Assembly: GCA_023935145.1 (NCBI GenBank)
Contig: CM043698.1
Span: 86,679,501-86,743,500 of the forward strand
DNA: 64,000 nucleotides
Direction of reading: 5' to 3'
DNA from: Bretschneidera sinensis
Lineage: Eukaryota > Streptophyta > Magnoliopsida > Brassicales > Akaniaceae
Shown: one piece after another, positions 1-12,414 of the stretch
Layout: each line of letters begins with the position of its first letter
Position numbering within the stretch: the stretch's first letter is position 1
Made by a program: the position numbers and the translations under genes
Notes under the pieces: model-generated
What the model saw: the letters and a program-made list of their open reading frames with translations, nothing else
The model's database searches: none
What the model was told of the DNA's origin: nothing

Positions 1-1240
1 ACATGAAACACATTATGTAATTTCTTTAACTCTAGAGGCAAATCCAATCGATATGCTACTGGTCCAAACTCTCTTAATCACCTCATATGGCCCCACAAAT
101 CTCAGGCTCAACTTTCCTTTCTTTTTAAACCTCAATACACCCTTCCACGGAGATATCTTCCAAAATACCTAATCACCAACTTGAAACTCGAGAAGTCGTC
201 TTCTTTTATCATCATATCCCTCCTGTTTCTTCTGTGCTACTTTAAGGCTCTTTCTAACTAGTTTGATCCTCTCAGTAGTCAAATCTATCATTTTTGGACC
301 AAATATCTTTCCCTCTCTAACTTCTTCACAGCATACTGGAGTTCTACACCTCCTACCATATAAAGTCTCAAATGGTGCCATCCTAATACTAGTTTGATAC
401 TAATTATTATATGAAAACTCGATCAAAGGAAAATAAGCATCACAGCTCACTAAGAAACTCAATACACTTGCCCTCAGCATATCTTCTAGTATTCTGCTAA
501 TTTTTTCTGTCAGCTCATCAGTTTGTGAATGAAAAGTTGTACTAAACTGTAATTTCGTACCCATAGCTTCTTGAAAACCTCTCCAAAATCTAGAGGTAAA
601 TCTAGAATCTCTATATGATACAATGCTCAATGGTACTCCATGTAATCTTACTATCTCTGCTACATACAATTTAGCCAACTTTTCAAGACTCCAGGTAGTT
701 TTAATATGAAGAAAGTGTAAAGACTTAGAAAGTCTATCCACTATAACCCATACCATGTCATATCCTCTCTGGGTACAGGGAATACCAGAGAAAATCCATA
801 CTCTTTTTTTCCCAAGGCCACTTAGGTACTGGAAGAGGTTGTAATAAACCTACTAGATGTCTATTCTCAGACTTCACCCTTTGACAAGTCAAACATCTAG
901 AAATATGTTCCGCTATATCCTTCTTCATCCCTGACCACCAATAATTCTGTCTCAATCCCCTGTACATCTTATTATTACCAAGATGCATGGAATATACAGA
1001 ATCATGAGCCTCATTTAGTATCTCCTTTCTCATCTCCAAATCATTGGGAACACAAACTTGATGCCCTAATACCACCATATCATCTTCTCTAATTCTAAAC
1101 TCAGTTGTCTTTCCACTCAATACTTCCTGTTTGATCTTCTCTATCCCTTCTTCTCTAACCTGCCTCTGTAATAAATGATCAATAATAGAAGATTGTACCA
1201 CCATATTTGCCATCAATACTCCTCTATCATTGACGTTCAA
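1..1240 (-). pseudogene. Integrase region of the Tekay-like element (broken)
   Basis: Three adjoining minus-strand open segments (1240-758, 756-400, 381-169) make up one integrase. The first has the zinc-binding H2C2 region: an H-x3-H-type stretch followed by the CLTCQRVK cysteine pair near 880-900. It then enters the catalytic core at MDFLW. The second holds the RDSRF block with the second catalytic aspartate and the HSQTDE region with the glutamate. The third and the stretch down to position 1 hold the C-terminal domain before the expected chromodomain. Stops near 757 and 395 and a frame change separate the pieces. The neighbouring upstream domain is RNase H, as expected for Ty3 order. Confidence 0.88.
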
Positions 1241-1329
1241 CTACATCCTCATTTTTCTTAATTCTATCATCAAGCTAGTATTATGACTCCAAAGCAGCTA
1301 ATCTCCCTGTAGCCTTTCTACTTAATGCA

Positions 1330-2830
1330 TCAGCTACTACATTAGCCTTTCCTAGATGATAATGAATTGTACAATCATAATCACTAATAAATTCAATCCA
1401 CCTCCTCTACCTCAAATTCAACTCTTTCTAGGTAGGTAAATGCATCAAACTTTTAGAATCAGTAAAAATTTCACAATTGGCTCTATACAGAAGATGTCTC
1501 TAAATCTTCAAAGGAAAAACTATGGAAGTCAATTCTAAATCATGGGTTGGGTAATTCCTCTCATGGTTCTTCAATTGCCTAGAGGCATAAGCTATTGCTC
1601 TCCCATGTTGCATTAACACACATTCTAACCCCTGATATGATGCATCACTATATACCATAAATCCTTCATTACCAGAAGGAAACACTAATACCAGGGCAGT
1701 AGTCAATTTTTCTTTTAACATCTGGAAACTCTTTTCACATTCTTTTGACCACCTAAACTTCACTTCCTTCCTAGTCAATCTAGTCAATGGTCCAGTAATC
1801 ATAGAAATTTTTGAATAAACCTCCTATAATAACCAGCCAACCCCAAAAAGCTTCTAATTTCAGTTACACTAGTGGGTCTTTCCCAATTCAACACTGCTTC
1901 TACTTTTTGTGGGTCAACTGTTATTCCTTCTCCTGACACAACATGCCCCAAGAAAGATATTTCACTCAACCAAAACTCACACTTAGAGAAATTTGCATAA
2001 AATTTCTCTCTCCTCAAAATTTCCAACACTGTCTCTAAATGTTGTATATGCTCCTTTTCATTCTTTGAATATATCAGTATATCATCAATAAACACAATCA
2101 CAAATCTATCCAAGAATAGTTTAAACACCCAATTCATTAGATCCATAAATGTTGCAGGAGCATTAATCAACCCAAATGGCATCACAAGGAACTCATGATG
2201 GCCATAATGTGTCTTAAAAGCAGTCTTAGGCACATCCCCTTCCTTTATCCTCAATTGATGATAACTCGATCTCATGTTTATCTTAGAAAACACCCTAACT
2301 CCCTATAACTACTCGAATAAGTCATCTATCCTGGGCAAACGATATCTATTCTTGATGGTGATCTTATTTAACTATCTATAATCAATACACAACCTCATTA
2401 TCCTGTCCTTCTTCTTGACAAACAACACAGGGGCTCCCCAAGGTGACTTGCTAGGTCGAATAAATTGTTTATTTAGTAACTCCTGAAGCTGAACTTTCAA
2501 CTCTCTCAATTTAGTTGGTGCCATTCTATAAGGTGCTATAGATATGGGTGCTGATCCTAGAATCACTTCAATAGAAAACTCAATCTCCTTATTAGGAGGC
2601 AAACCAGACAACTCCTCAGGGAATACGTCAAAAAAATCTTTCACTACCAAGATTTCTTCTAACTTCTTACTTTCCTTGCTAGAATCCACCACATATGCCA
2701 AATACCCCTCACAACCCTTCTTCAAACATTTACTAGTAGTTAAGGCAGAAAAAAAACCAGTTAGCAAGTATTTTACGTTCTCCTTATAAATTAAACTCCT
2801 CCTGTTTGGGTATCTTGAACACCACATTCT
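1330..2830 (-). pseudogene. Reverse transcriptase and RNase H of the Tekay-like element (broken)
   Basis: Minus-strand segments 2827-2372 and 2293-1799 cover the RT fingers and palm: the PYRMAP block, LCIDYR, the QLRIKEGD block, MPFGLINAP, and the catalytic FIDD box in [12 protein letters not shown]. Segment 1802-1500 continues into the connection and RNase H domain ([24 protein letters not shown]). The RT is split between LCIDYR and the next block by stop codons near 2300-2370, and more stops interrupt the end of RNase H. The catalytic aspartates of both domains are still visible, so damage is mainly nonsense and frameshift. Confidence 0.9.
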
Positions 2831-2869
2831 TCCTAAAACAATCTACTCAAGCATGATATGCAGATAACC

Positions 2870-3260
2870 AATTCATCCCCAAAATTAAATCAAAATCTTT
2901 CATATCTAAAGGCAATAAATCAACTTCAAATTCTCTATCAGCCATATTAATCACACAACCTCAATATATTGTCATGATAATAACCCTATCTCCAATAGGA
3001 ACCTCAACAATAATCGCATGCATCAAATGACTAGCACTAGCATCAATAGATTTCATATAAATACTAGATACAAAAGAATGGGTTGCACCAGGATCAATCA
3101 ATAATCTAGCAGGCCTACCAAGGATAGATATCATACCCATAACAACACCAGGAGTGGCTTGTGCATCCCGTTGGGTCAATGCATAGACTCTGTTGTCTCT
3201 AAACTGAAACTGGCTACCACATCCTCTCTCAGCTACTGATCCTCGACCTAAGCCCTGCAC
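2870..3260 (-). pseudogene. Retropepsin-like aspartic protease of the Tekay-like element (broken)
   Basis: The minus-strand segment 3260-2961 reads into RLLIDPGATHSFVSS, which aligns with the aspartic protease active site of Ty3 elements. The usual D-S/T-G triad is D-P-G here: the catalytic aspartate is kept but the serine/threonine is replaced by proline. The segment ends at a stop near 2960, while flap-region coding continues in other frames to about 2870. It sits between gag and RT as expected. Confidence 0.75.
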
Positions 3261-3289
3261 ATACCCTGATCAACAACCTCTCTCTACCG

Positions 3290-4610
3290 ATCTTCTCCCA
3301 ACACTTCTAATGCCTACTCGGCAGATTTCCCTACTAGACAATCTACAACAACATGTCCTCCCTCACCACATACAAAGCATATCTGCGTAGGGTAATTCTG
3401 AGATAGATGCCCTGTCTGATTACATCTAAAGGAAACCCTTGACTCTCGATCATATATTAGATTACTACTTCCCCTTGGTGGCATACTTACTCCTCTACCA
3501 TAACTCCCAATTCACATAGCTTGTCTCTCAAATCTAGGGGTCCCACCGATATTACTCTGAGCTATAGAAGTAATAGATCTTGTTAGCCTCTGACTTTACA
3601 CTACAGTTCCTTATGACAATGAATGCCCCCTCTAACTGTCTCCTACCCTATACACCCATACTATTACCACCTCTAGGTCCCTCAAATCTAGACCTCTTCA
3701 GCCAATCTCTCATACCTCTAAACTCCATCAAATTCTTCTTAATCTATAATGTTTTATCCACTAGTATAGCATAATTCCCTATGCCCATGTAAGAGAGTTT
3801 AGATCGAATTTCATAGTGTAACCTGTCTAAAAGTCGTTTACATTTCTTCTCCTCCGTATTCACTAACTTAGGTAAAAACCTTGACAGAGCTATAAATCTA
3901 CTATCATACTCTGCCACAGATAAGGTGCCATGCCTTAAATGAATAAAATCTCTCTTCTGCTGAGTTTGAAATGTATCTAGAAAGTATTTCGTAAAGAACT
4001 CATTCTTAAACTTACTCCAAGTTAAAGGTTGTTCTACCTGTGTACTCACCCTAGGCAGAATATTTTTCCACCATTGTAAAGCCTCACCTTCCAGTATAAA
4101 TGAAGGAAAAGCAACCTTTTGTCTATCTGTCACTAGTAAGACTTCAAAATATTTCTCAACATGTCTAATCCACTGCTTAGCTTCCACAGGATTTACAGAT
4201 CCTCTAAAAGATTGAGGTTTAAACTTAAGAAATCTCACAAAACAATCCCCTTGCATCTCACGTGCAAATACACATTCTCCCTCATAAACCTCTCGTCTCA
4301 CAATATCAGGTTCTACTGTACCCCTCTCCTCTAATCTCCTATGCAGATTATCAACCCTTTCTTTAGCTGCATTCATCCTTTCTATAGCACAATTAAGAGC
4401 TTCTCTCAATTCATCCCTCCTAACCTCAGATTCTCTTCTAGCTCTACTAGTACCACCTGCACTATCAATATGTTCCCTCGCAGGAACCACATGCTCAACT
4501 TCCTCTTCTGTTTCAGTTCTTCTAAATATTTGGGGTCTACCACGTCCTCTCTGATCTCGAACTCTACCTTTAGCTCTAGCACGTCCACGTGTTATCCTCA
4601 GACTCTACAT
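3290..4610 (-). pseudogene. Gag of the Tekay-like element with zinc knuckles (broken)
   Basis: The minus-strand segment 4490-3744 is a retrotransposon gag capsid domain: FLKFKPQSFRGSVNP, then EAKQWIRHVEKYF, FILEGEALQWW, and FFTKYFLDTFQTQQKRDF. An upstream segment (4588-4406) in another frame holds the charged N-terminus. Downstream, near 3340-3440, two CCHC knuckle remnants can be read. One is complete (CFVCGEGGHVVVDC); the other has lost its last cysteine. Stops at about 3740 and frame changes separate the capsid from the knuckles. Confidence 0.85.
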
Positions 4611-4681
4611 TAAAATATAGTTTATTTAGATCTTCCACTTCTTTAAGTTCTCATGTAGTCTACAGAATCATAAAAACTAAT

Positions 4682-4693
4682 GCTCTGATACCA
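4682..4693 (-). other. Primer-binding site (initiator Met tRNA type)
   Basis: On the minus strand this reads TGGTATCAGAGC, the standard plant retrotransposon site complementary to the 3' end of initiator tRNA-Met. It lies four bases inside the LTR end at 4698, which fixes both the LTR boundary and the orientation of the element. Confidence 0.9.
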
Positions 4694-5543
4694 AAATTGT
4701 AACGACCCATCCCAGGTTGGCCACCCTCGAGACGGTGTTGTCACATTTTGAAAATCCCAGCATGATACATATATGCAACAATAAAAATATACCAACTGCA
4801 ATTATTACTTCAATCCTCAACCCTCAACAGGGGAGATACATCATTCAGATCTTGACTTAAACATTATATACAATGTAATATGCATAAATATTTACAAATA
4901 TTTTTTTTTCCATTAGTATGAGGTTGTGAACCACGTGGCTTACAAATAATGACTTCGTCTGAATCTCAACTCACCAAACTATTTGTTCTGCCTGCTACCT
5001 AAAATCATTGTACAATGAGGAGTGAGCTTCACGAGCTCAATGAATTAAATTTACTATAAGTATTCGATTACATAGTCCCAATTACATCTTATAAGTCAAT
5101 TACTTATAATAATATTCCGATACTCATTCATCTTTTTCCTCAAATAATTCAATAACAATATTCTATAATCACTACTCAATTTCATAATTCCCCCATTACA
5201 TAATTCCCCCATTACATAATCTCTTCTTAAGTTACTCATCAGACATATCAATCATATATTTAATCATCTCTAAATTCTCAATTCAACATTATCATTTACC
5301 TCGTTATGAGGTTCATAACATATAATCAATCACTAAGACAATTCTCATCATATCATATTTCTATATTTCTTCCTCATCATATTTGTCTCTCTATGAGACT
5401 CATTCATCTATCAATAAATTTACAATCATGAATAGCACTTTAACACCTCAAGCAATAACAATCAATATTTAAAGCAAATGCAATGCGTGAATTTAAATGT
5501 TATTATTATTGGGAATGTTTTCCCACATGTTGATATGTTTTAG

Positions 5544-5719
5544 CTTAGACCGGCAGCTTCCCGGTTCTTTCATTCTCATTTAGACCGGCTGTCTTCCTAG
5601 TTCTTTTATTCTCATTTAGACCGGCTACCCTCCCGGTTTTTTTATTTTCATTTAGACTAGTTGTCTTCCCAGTTCTTTTATTTTCATTTAGATCGGCTGC
5701 CTTCCCGATTCTTTTATTT
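5544..5719. repeat. Five-copy 36-bp minisatellite inside the Tekay-like LTR
   Basis: Five diverged units share the core TTAGACCGGCT followed by TTCCCGGTTCTTTTATTCTCA-like sequence. The units lie head to tail at about 36-bp spacing and vary by substitutions. The array is GC-richer than the AT-rich LTR around it. Confidence 0.85.
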
Positions 5720-6451
5720 CATGCATATGCATATAAATAATGATATGAATATGCATATGAATAATAATATAAAAACAAACATGTATTTAGACATTCAAAT
5801 TAGCTATCATGCTTCTTCTCAAATTATTATTTGATCAATTTCACTAAATTCTTCTCCTTATATATCATATCAAATCATCAATCATAGCTCGTTAAGAATT
5901 TCATTTATCACCTTCGTTATTAATTTGACTCATCATTCTAATAATATTACTTCTCATATAATAATTCTGTACATATCAATTATTCATGTCATACCCATAA
6001 ACCAACTTTCATATATCCTCAAATCATAAATTAATAATTTATTTAAATATTTTCACTATATATTTCATATTTATCTTGATTACTTAAAGTAAATCTAACT
6101 CACCACGTAGAACTTAGAGCTACCCGTGGATCACCTCCTTACCTTTCCTGCTTCTTTCAGCAATTTTCCCTGGTTGCTGATCGTCAACACTTGGCATAAT
6201 ATTTATATTAAATTTTCTAATTTTTTCTTCAATTCTTCCATAATTCACACCCTTTGAAAATTTCCACTTTGAATTCTGGGAAATTCATGTATACTGAATT
6301 TCAAAAATAAACTTTACATTATTACCTTATGTTTTTCTTAGAGTTTCCTGTGACTTACCTTCAAAATTTTACTCTTTCGATCTTTCTTTCAGTCCCCAAG
6401 TGTAGGAATAAAACCAAACAGGATTTGGTAAGTAATAAATAATATAAACTC

Positions 6452-6454
<3 letters not shown>

Positions 6455-6493
<39 letters not shown>
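6455..6493. repeat. (AT)n microsatellite
   Basis: An uninterrupted alternating AT run of about 39 bases inside the Tekay-like LTR. Confidence 0.95.
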
Positions 6494-6495
<2 letters not shown>

Positions 6496-6766
6496 CCAAC
6501 ACATGTAGCCAAGTGTGTGTTTATTTTATTTTATTTTTCTTTTCTTTTCTTCGCGCTGGACTTTGAGTTTTTTTTTCAATTTTTTTCTTTTTCTTTATGT
6601 TTTCCATGCGTCCGTTTTTTTTAAACTATACTTTCGCATATATATATACATATATATTAATTATTGTAACTCCATGTCATATTTATTAAATTATTTTTTT
6701 ACCCTTTCATTACGAATACGGGTATTACAGTATAACATGCACTAAGGCATGTTATTGCGTAACAAT

Positions 6767-7956
6767 TGATAATGCTTAAATATTCATATTTAAGCCCCTT
6801 AATTTATAGTTGTTAGGTTCTTAGTTTGTGTATTTCATGCTATTTTATTTCCTTTCTGTATTTTTATAGGTTTGTGGAGAAAATGAAGCATTTTGGGAAT
6901 TATCGGGCTTTAATAGCAAAAGCTGGAGGATGCCTAGTGCGATCAAGCGCACAAAACCTGCGATCGAGCACACCTACGCTCGAGTGCACCAGCCTGGGAA
7001 CGAGCGCATTCACGACATCCCACATCGATTAGAAACACTTTACAGTGCACCATGCTACGATCGAGTGCACAAGGCTGCGATCGAACGCACTCAAACAGCA
7101 TCCCATATGGAATTGGAAACACATTACACTCATGGAATTTCCCTATAAAAGCCCCAACTCACTAAAGAAATAGGTGTGCAATGCGGAGGACTTCTGCTAG
7201 CAATCTGGGGGATCTCCAAGGCTTTCCTACCAAGAGGAGAAGCGCAACACAACAGCTGCGAGTGGAATTTCTCTCAATGTATAGTCAGTTTTAATTTATT
7301 TCTTTTGAGTTTAAATTTTTATATTTAGCACTTTAATTGTGAAATTTAGTTTCATAATCATGAGAGGCTAAAACCTTCATCTAAGATTGAAGATGAAGCC
7401 TCGCCATTGTTTATCATTATATTTTCAGATATGTTTGTACAATTATGATATTTTTAGTATTAATGTTCTATTTCAATTATTTGAATAAATTCTTATGATT
7501 GATTGTGTTTAAATTGTTCAAATTTGATATTTCTTGTGTTTCATCTGCCAAATAAGAGGGATCATCCAAAGTAAATTGGATATCCACTGTGATTCTAAAG
7601 GGATACATTAAATGATTTGGTTGAATTAGGGTATTCACTGTGATTTGTATAATGGTCAATTCATGGAATTATTTGATAGATTAATTTTATATAGAACATG
7701 AAAATATATGTTTTACTTTGGTGGGGTGGATTCAGAAACCTTAGTATTTTTATCATTTGCTTTAACTCAATTTAGTTTAAGTTTATATATATATTTGCAA
7801 GATACAATTCAAAAATTTGGAACTAGGTTAAAATAGGTTTAGTTTAGATAAAAATTCATTTTCACGACTCAATTCCCTGTGGATTCGACCTCGCACTTGC
7901 ACACACTATATTGCAAACGACTCGTGCGCTTGCGAGTAATTTAAAAACTCACAACA
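6767..7956 (+). repeat. 5' LTR of the plus-strand Athila-like element
   Basis: It begins TGATAATGCTTAAATATTC and ends CTCACAACA, directly before the primer-binding site. The same start recurs at 11896 and the same end at 30777. It contains a cluster of GTGCGATCGAGCGCA-like words at about 6936-7095 and an ACTCATGGA...CCCTATAAAAG stretch near 7130-7150, a good candidate TATA-box promoter. Confidence 0.9.
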
Positions 7957-7962
7957 AGTTTT

Positions 7963-7980
7963 TGGCACCGTTGCCGGGGA
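7963..7980 (+). other. Primer-binding site (Athila type)
   Basis: TGGCACCGTTGCCGGGGA lies six bases after the LTR end. This class of site is known from Athila-like elements, where it pairs with an Asp tRNA. The minus-strand element at 19193-30748 has the identical site at 29406-29423. Confidence 0.88.
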
Positions 7981-8322
7981 GTTGTTTTGTTTGTGAAAAT
8001 TAAATTTTTGTCTGAATTGGTTTTATTTTTCTACTAGTTTAGTTAGTATTTTTGTTTTATTTTTCTTTTTTAATTTTATTCTAGTTTATTTATTTCTAAT
8101 TGCAATTACCCATTTTGTGAGTATTGTGTTTTTTTCTTTTTTTGCATTTATTTTATTTTATTTTATTTTATTTTTATTTGTTAGTTAGTTATTTTATTGC
8201 TGTTTGTTTGGTGTATGCTTGGTCGGAGATCCCTGAACTTAGAATTGATACATTTAGATCCCGACTTAGAAAGAACTCTTAGGTGACAGAAAAGAGCACT
8301 TGTTGAAAGAAAGACAATTGAG

Positions 8323-9640
8323 ATGGGGGACAATTTAAGGAATGCAAATCAACTGGAGCAGCCTAGAGCTTGGAACGTGGACTCTACTACATCCCTTAGG
8401 GATTTGTTCGCACCTGTTGCGACTAACTCGTCTTCTTGCATAATGTTGCCACTAACCAATGCTACCCATTTTGATTTAAAGCCACATGTCATCGAACTCT
8501 TACCCTCATTTCATGGCTTAGATCTTGAAAATCCTTACAGCTATTTGAAGAAGTTCAAAGATATTTGTGCCACATTCAAGTTCCAGAACTTCTCTGAGAA
8601 GTCAGTCCATCTTCGACTTTTCCCTTTTTCTCTTCACGATAGAGCGAGGGCATGGTTGGATTCCAACACGCCCGAGTCTATTACATCTTGGGAAAGCTTG
8701 TTGACTAAATTCTATAACAAGTTTTTCCTAATGTCTAGAGTGAATAAGTGCCGAAAGAAGATTAGTTCTTTCACTCAAGAAGAGGATGAGAAGTTTTCTG
8801 AGAGTTGGGAGCGTTTCAAAGAGTTACTGATCAGATGCCCTCCACATGGATATGAGAAGTGGAGACTAGTTCAGTTCTTCTACCAAGGGTTGACTCAACC
8901 CAAACGTAGCATGATCGAGTCTATGAATGGGGGAGCATTCTTAAGTCTGACGAGGGATGAAGCATACAAAGCATTGGACAAGTCGTCCGAAAACTCGTAG
9001 TAGTGGGATTTTTCAAGCTGTCGGGACAAGTCCATTCGTGCTCCTAAGAAAGGAGGCATCTATGAGATTAAGGAGGACACTGACTTGAGGATAAACCTAG
9101 ATGCTCTCACCAAGAAGATTGACGCTCTCGCTGTGGGCCAGTCCATCAATGCTGCCAATACATTCAATGTTGATAGTTGTTCCATCTGTGCTAGTCCTAT
9201 GCCTTTAGCACAGAATTGTCCATCTATGCCGGCTTTTGCTGAGTATCCCATGGAACAAGTGAAAACTTTCAATGATTATCGGAGGCAATCAAATGGATCT
9301 TACTCCGAGACTTACAATACAGGGTGGCGAAACCACCCTAATTTTTCATGGAAGCAGAACCAACCGATGAATCAGGGAGGAACCCCTCATCATGCTCACA
9401 ATCAATACCCTCTTGGATTTCCTCCACCAATTCCAAGTCATGGTCACTCAGCCCATCTAGCACCATTAACTGCTTACCAAGCTCCCACTCAAGCGCCAGC
9501 ACCGGTTTCGCAGTCTTTAGAGGACACCCTCAATGAGTTCATAAAGATGACCGACCAATCCATCAGCGAAGTGAGGAGTGCAACAGTAGTAAACACCCAA
9601 GCGATTGCCAAGCTAGGGAGCCTTTCTAGGAGGAATATGA
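8323..9640 (+). pseudogene. Gag of the plus-strand Athila-like element
   Basis: Open segment 8323-9000 starts at an ATG and encodes a capsid domain: ELLPSFHGLDLENPYSYLKKF, LHDRARAWLDS, SWESLLTKFYNKFF, YQGLTQPKRSMIE. After two stops at about 8998-9003 the same protein resumes at about 9085 with the central and C-terminal gag part (SCSICASPMPLAQNCPS, GWRNHPNFSWKQNQ). The last recognisable gag residues are near 9615, and the reading frame then passes straight into integrase. Confidence 0.88.
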
Positions 9641-10640
9641 TGCCCCTCAACCCCATTCTGATTGTTGAAATTTTTGACATGTAGAGCATTGCTTTTATGG
9701 GACCTTTCCCAAACTCCTTTGGCTATCTATACATTCTAGTTGTTGTGGACTATCTGTCCAAATGGGTGGAGGCCGTTGCATATAAGACCAATGATCACAG
9801 AGTTGTGGTCCAATTTTTGAATGACACTATTTTTACTCGTTTTGGTATGCCTCAAGCAATCATAAGTGATGGAGGTAAGCATTTTTGTAACCAAATTTTT
9901 GAGCAGTTGATGAAGAAGTATTTCATCACATATAAGGTTGCCACGCCATATCACACGTAGACGAGTGGACAAGTGGAAATATCTAATCGCGAGATCAAGC
10001 ACATTTTGGAGAAGATTGTAAACCCTAGTAGAAATGATTGGTCTCTGTGATTGAATGATGAACTGTGGGCATATCAAACAGCATTCAAGACGCCAATTGG
10101 CACGTCTCCATATCGTATTATGTACGAAAAAGCATGTCATCTTCCGGTGGAATTAGAGCATAGAGTGTATTGGGCAATCAAGCAGCTGAACTTCAATCTT
10201 TCGAAGGTTGGCTCACAAAGGAAGCTCCAACTCAATGAATTAGAGGAGCTGCAAAATGATGCATATGATTGTGCGCGATTGTACAAGGCACAAATGAAGA
10301 AGACTCATGACCAGAACATTTTGAGACGATCTTTTGAGCCTGGTCAAAAAGTTCTTCTTTACAATTAACACTTGCATCTTTTTCCAGGCAAGTTAAAATC
10401 TCGATGGACAGACCCATTTATTATTTGGTTGGTTTTTCCTCATGGGGCCATCGAGATTGAGGATCCAAAGAATGGTAACACTTTCCAGGTGAATGGACAG
10501 AGGCAATATTGTTGGAGGATCCTAGTTACTCAGAATGAGTGTCATCTACTATGGAGAGTCTGGCTGAAGAATTTAAACTTAGCACTCATAGGAGGCACCC
10601 CACAATATATCCTTTCTGTTTGTTTATTAATTTACATATT
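9636..10640 (+). pseudogene. Integrase of the plus-strand Athila-like element, fused to gag by deletion
   Basis: Integrase core sequence begins with IVEIFDM and [20 protein letters not shown] (9697 on), and contains [14 protein letters not shown] with the second catalytic aspartate. The expected glutamate region follows a stop at 9958, and the C-terminal domain continues at 10051-10368 ([27 protein letters not shown]) to about 10500. Stops at about 9684, 9958, 10048 and 10366 break it. It closely matches the integrase of the minus-strand element at 24.9-23.7 kb. Confidence 0.88.
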
Positions 10641-10659
10641 TCTTGTTATTGTTTATTTC

Positions 10660-11895
10660 TAGTGTTTCTTTTGTTTTTCAGTCTTTATTTTTTCAGGGAC
10701 AACACATACTTCAGTTCAAGTTTGGGGATATGCTATGAGCCATGCCAGTCTAGCTAGTTTTCCATCTCCCAGGTCAGCGTTTTCCATATTATTCCCACAT
10801 TGGGGACAATGTGTAATTTAAGTTTTGGGGTATGGGAGACACATTCACACACACTGTGTCCCAATTTTTTTTTATATATTATTGAAAAGATAAATGCATG
10901 TTCATGATTGTTTTGAAATTTTGGTTGATCTAAACAAATACTGTGATGTGATTTCATTAGTGAGCTTAAAATTTTTGAACACATGATCTGATAATAGAGT
11001 TTTAAAGCTTAGTTACTTACTTTAGGCATTTAAGAATTCACATGTTTGATCTAATCCGACACAAGCACATTAGCACATAATTATGTGAGGTATGACATAT
11101 GATTCTCAGGTGTATGTTTCCATGGCTTAACTGAAACTGGATGACTTGGTGAATAAGTATATAAAAAATAAAAAATAATAATTTCCACTGAGTAACTGGA
11201 CCTTTTGCCTCAGCAAGCAGTGAGTGTTCACGTCAAAATGTGAGAATTTTATTCATAATAATCATTGAGAAACTTTCTGTTGAGTAACTGTACCTCTTGC
11301 CTTAGTAAGCAGTAAGTGTTCACGTCAAAAGGTGGAAAGTTTGCTTGGTAGCATTAAGGCCAGTTTAGTTTCGTAGTCTTTTTTACTCGAATTAGTAAGC
11401 CCTTAGGGGTGTCTTTACACCTAATGCCCTAAAACCATCTGGTTTGGGAGTCATTGACTCAACACTCGCTACATGTGTCAATTAGAAAGCTTAAGGGAAC
11501 TAAACATGGCAAAATCTCATAATAAAAAAAAGAAAAAAGAAAAAATGCCATTTTTGTTCATTTTGATGGGAAATTCAGTGAATCTTGAGACATTGAGATA
11601 TTACACATTGGAGTTATTTGGAAGCTTCATTTTTATGTGCTAGTTCACTTTACACTGAGTCGAACTTGTGATGCCTTAACCTGCCTCTTGTAAGTAATTA
11701 TATTTTAAAATTCCTATTCATTGCTAAGATGGGTTTATACTTTTTAAGCTTGCTCATGAATGAATATCATGGTTTTGTGTGATACTTAAATTTGTGGGAT
11801 ACCATGAATGTTGGATTCATCTTTATGTTCTTTGTTTTCCATTTAGTTTTTAGTTTTGTATTGCTAAGGGACTAGTGATATGTAAGTTTAGGGTG
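10660..11895 (+). other. Non-coding tail between integrase and 3' LTR
   Basis: No coding sequence is recognisable. The long extra reading frame found here in the minus-strand relative is missing. The stretch contains the subterminal repeat pair at 11175-11345. An A-rich run lies near 11520-11545. Confidence 0.7.
11175..11345 (+). repeat. Subterminal tandem pair shared by both Athila-like elements
   Basis: Two units of roughly 100 bp each contain TGAGTAACTG...CCTCTTGCCT and end in GTGTTCACGTCAAAA. The same pair occurs, inverted because of orientation, at 20797-20955 in the minus-strand element, in the same position between the coding region and the 3' LTR. Confidence 0.85.
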
Positions 11896-12414
11896 TGATA
11901 AGTGCTTAAATATTCATATTTAAGCCCCTTAACTTACAGTTGTTAGGTTCTTAGTTTGTATATTTCATGCTATTTTATTTCTTTTCTGTGTTTTCTATAT
12001 TTTTATAGGTTTGTGGAGAAAATGAAGCATTTTGGGAATTGTCGGGCTTCAAGAGCAAAAGCTAGAGAATGCCTAGTGCGATCAAGCGCACAAGATCTGC
12101 GATCGTGTGCACCGTCCTATGAACAAGCGCATTCACGACATCCCACATCAATTAGAAACACTTTGTAGTGCACCATGCTGTGATCGAGCACACCATGCTA
12201 CGATCAAGCGCACTTGGGCAGTATCCCACATCGAATTGGAAACACATTACACTCATGGAGTTTCCCTATAAAAGCCCCACCTCACTCAAGGAATCGGTGT
12301 GCAATGCGGAGGACTTCTACTAGCAATCTAGGGGATCTCCAAGCTTTGCTACTAAGAGAGGAGGCACCGCACAATAACTGCGAGTGGAATTTCTCTCAAT
12401 GTGTAGTCAGTTTT
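11896..12414 (+). repeat. 3' LTR of the plus-strand Athila-like element, part 1
   Basis: It matches 6767 onward, starting TGATAAGTGCTTAAATATTC. It is interrupted after CAGTTTT by the Copia element; GTTTT (12410-12414) is the left target-site copy. The LTR resumes at 18543. Confidence 0.9.

Larger units (their letters stand above)
1..6729 (-). mobile_element. Tekay/Del-like Ty3 (Gypsy) retrotransposon, cut by the window start
   Basis: Read on the minus strand, the order is LTR (4698-6729), primer-binding site, gag with a zinc knuckle, protease, reverse transcriptase, RNase H and integrase. The 3' LTR lies outside the window. The order RT-RNase H-integrase defines Ty3/Gypsy. The 2-kb LTR, the TGTAATAC start and the integrase tail with a GVLRF...FVGPYEVI-type block point to the Tekay/Del chromovirus lineage, which is an inference. 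All frames are interrupted by stops and frameshifts, so this copy cannot encode a working polyprotein. Confidence 0.9.
4698..6729 (-). repeat. 5' LTR of the Tekay-like element
   Basis: The segment starts TGTAACG and ends ATTACA on the plus strand, giving short inverted ends TGTAA/TTACA about 2,030 bp apart and the required TG...CA termini. The primer-binding site abuts the low-coordinate end, so this is the 5' LTR of a minus-strand element. The partner LTR is outside the window. Inside are a 36-bp minisatellite (5544-5719) and an (AT)n run (6455-6493). Sequence close to its high-coordinate end recurs at about 30.9-31.07 kb and 32.64-32.70 kb, so this LTR family is present at least three times here. 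Confidence 0.88.

Noticed and set aside
6515..6745. Small hydrophobic frame near the Tekay-like LTR end
   Set aside because: It is T-rich LTR sequence translated by chance, and the same DNA is repeated at about 31 kb without keeping the frame.
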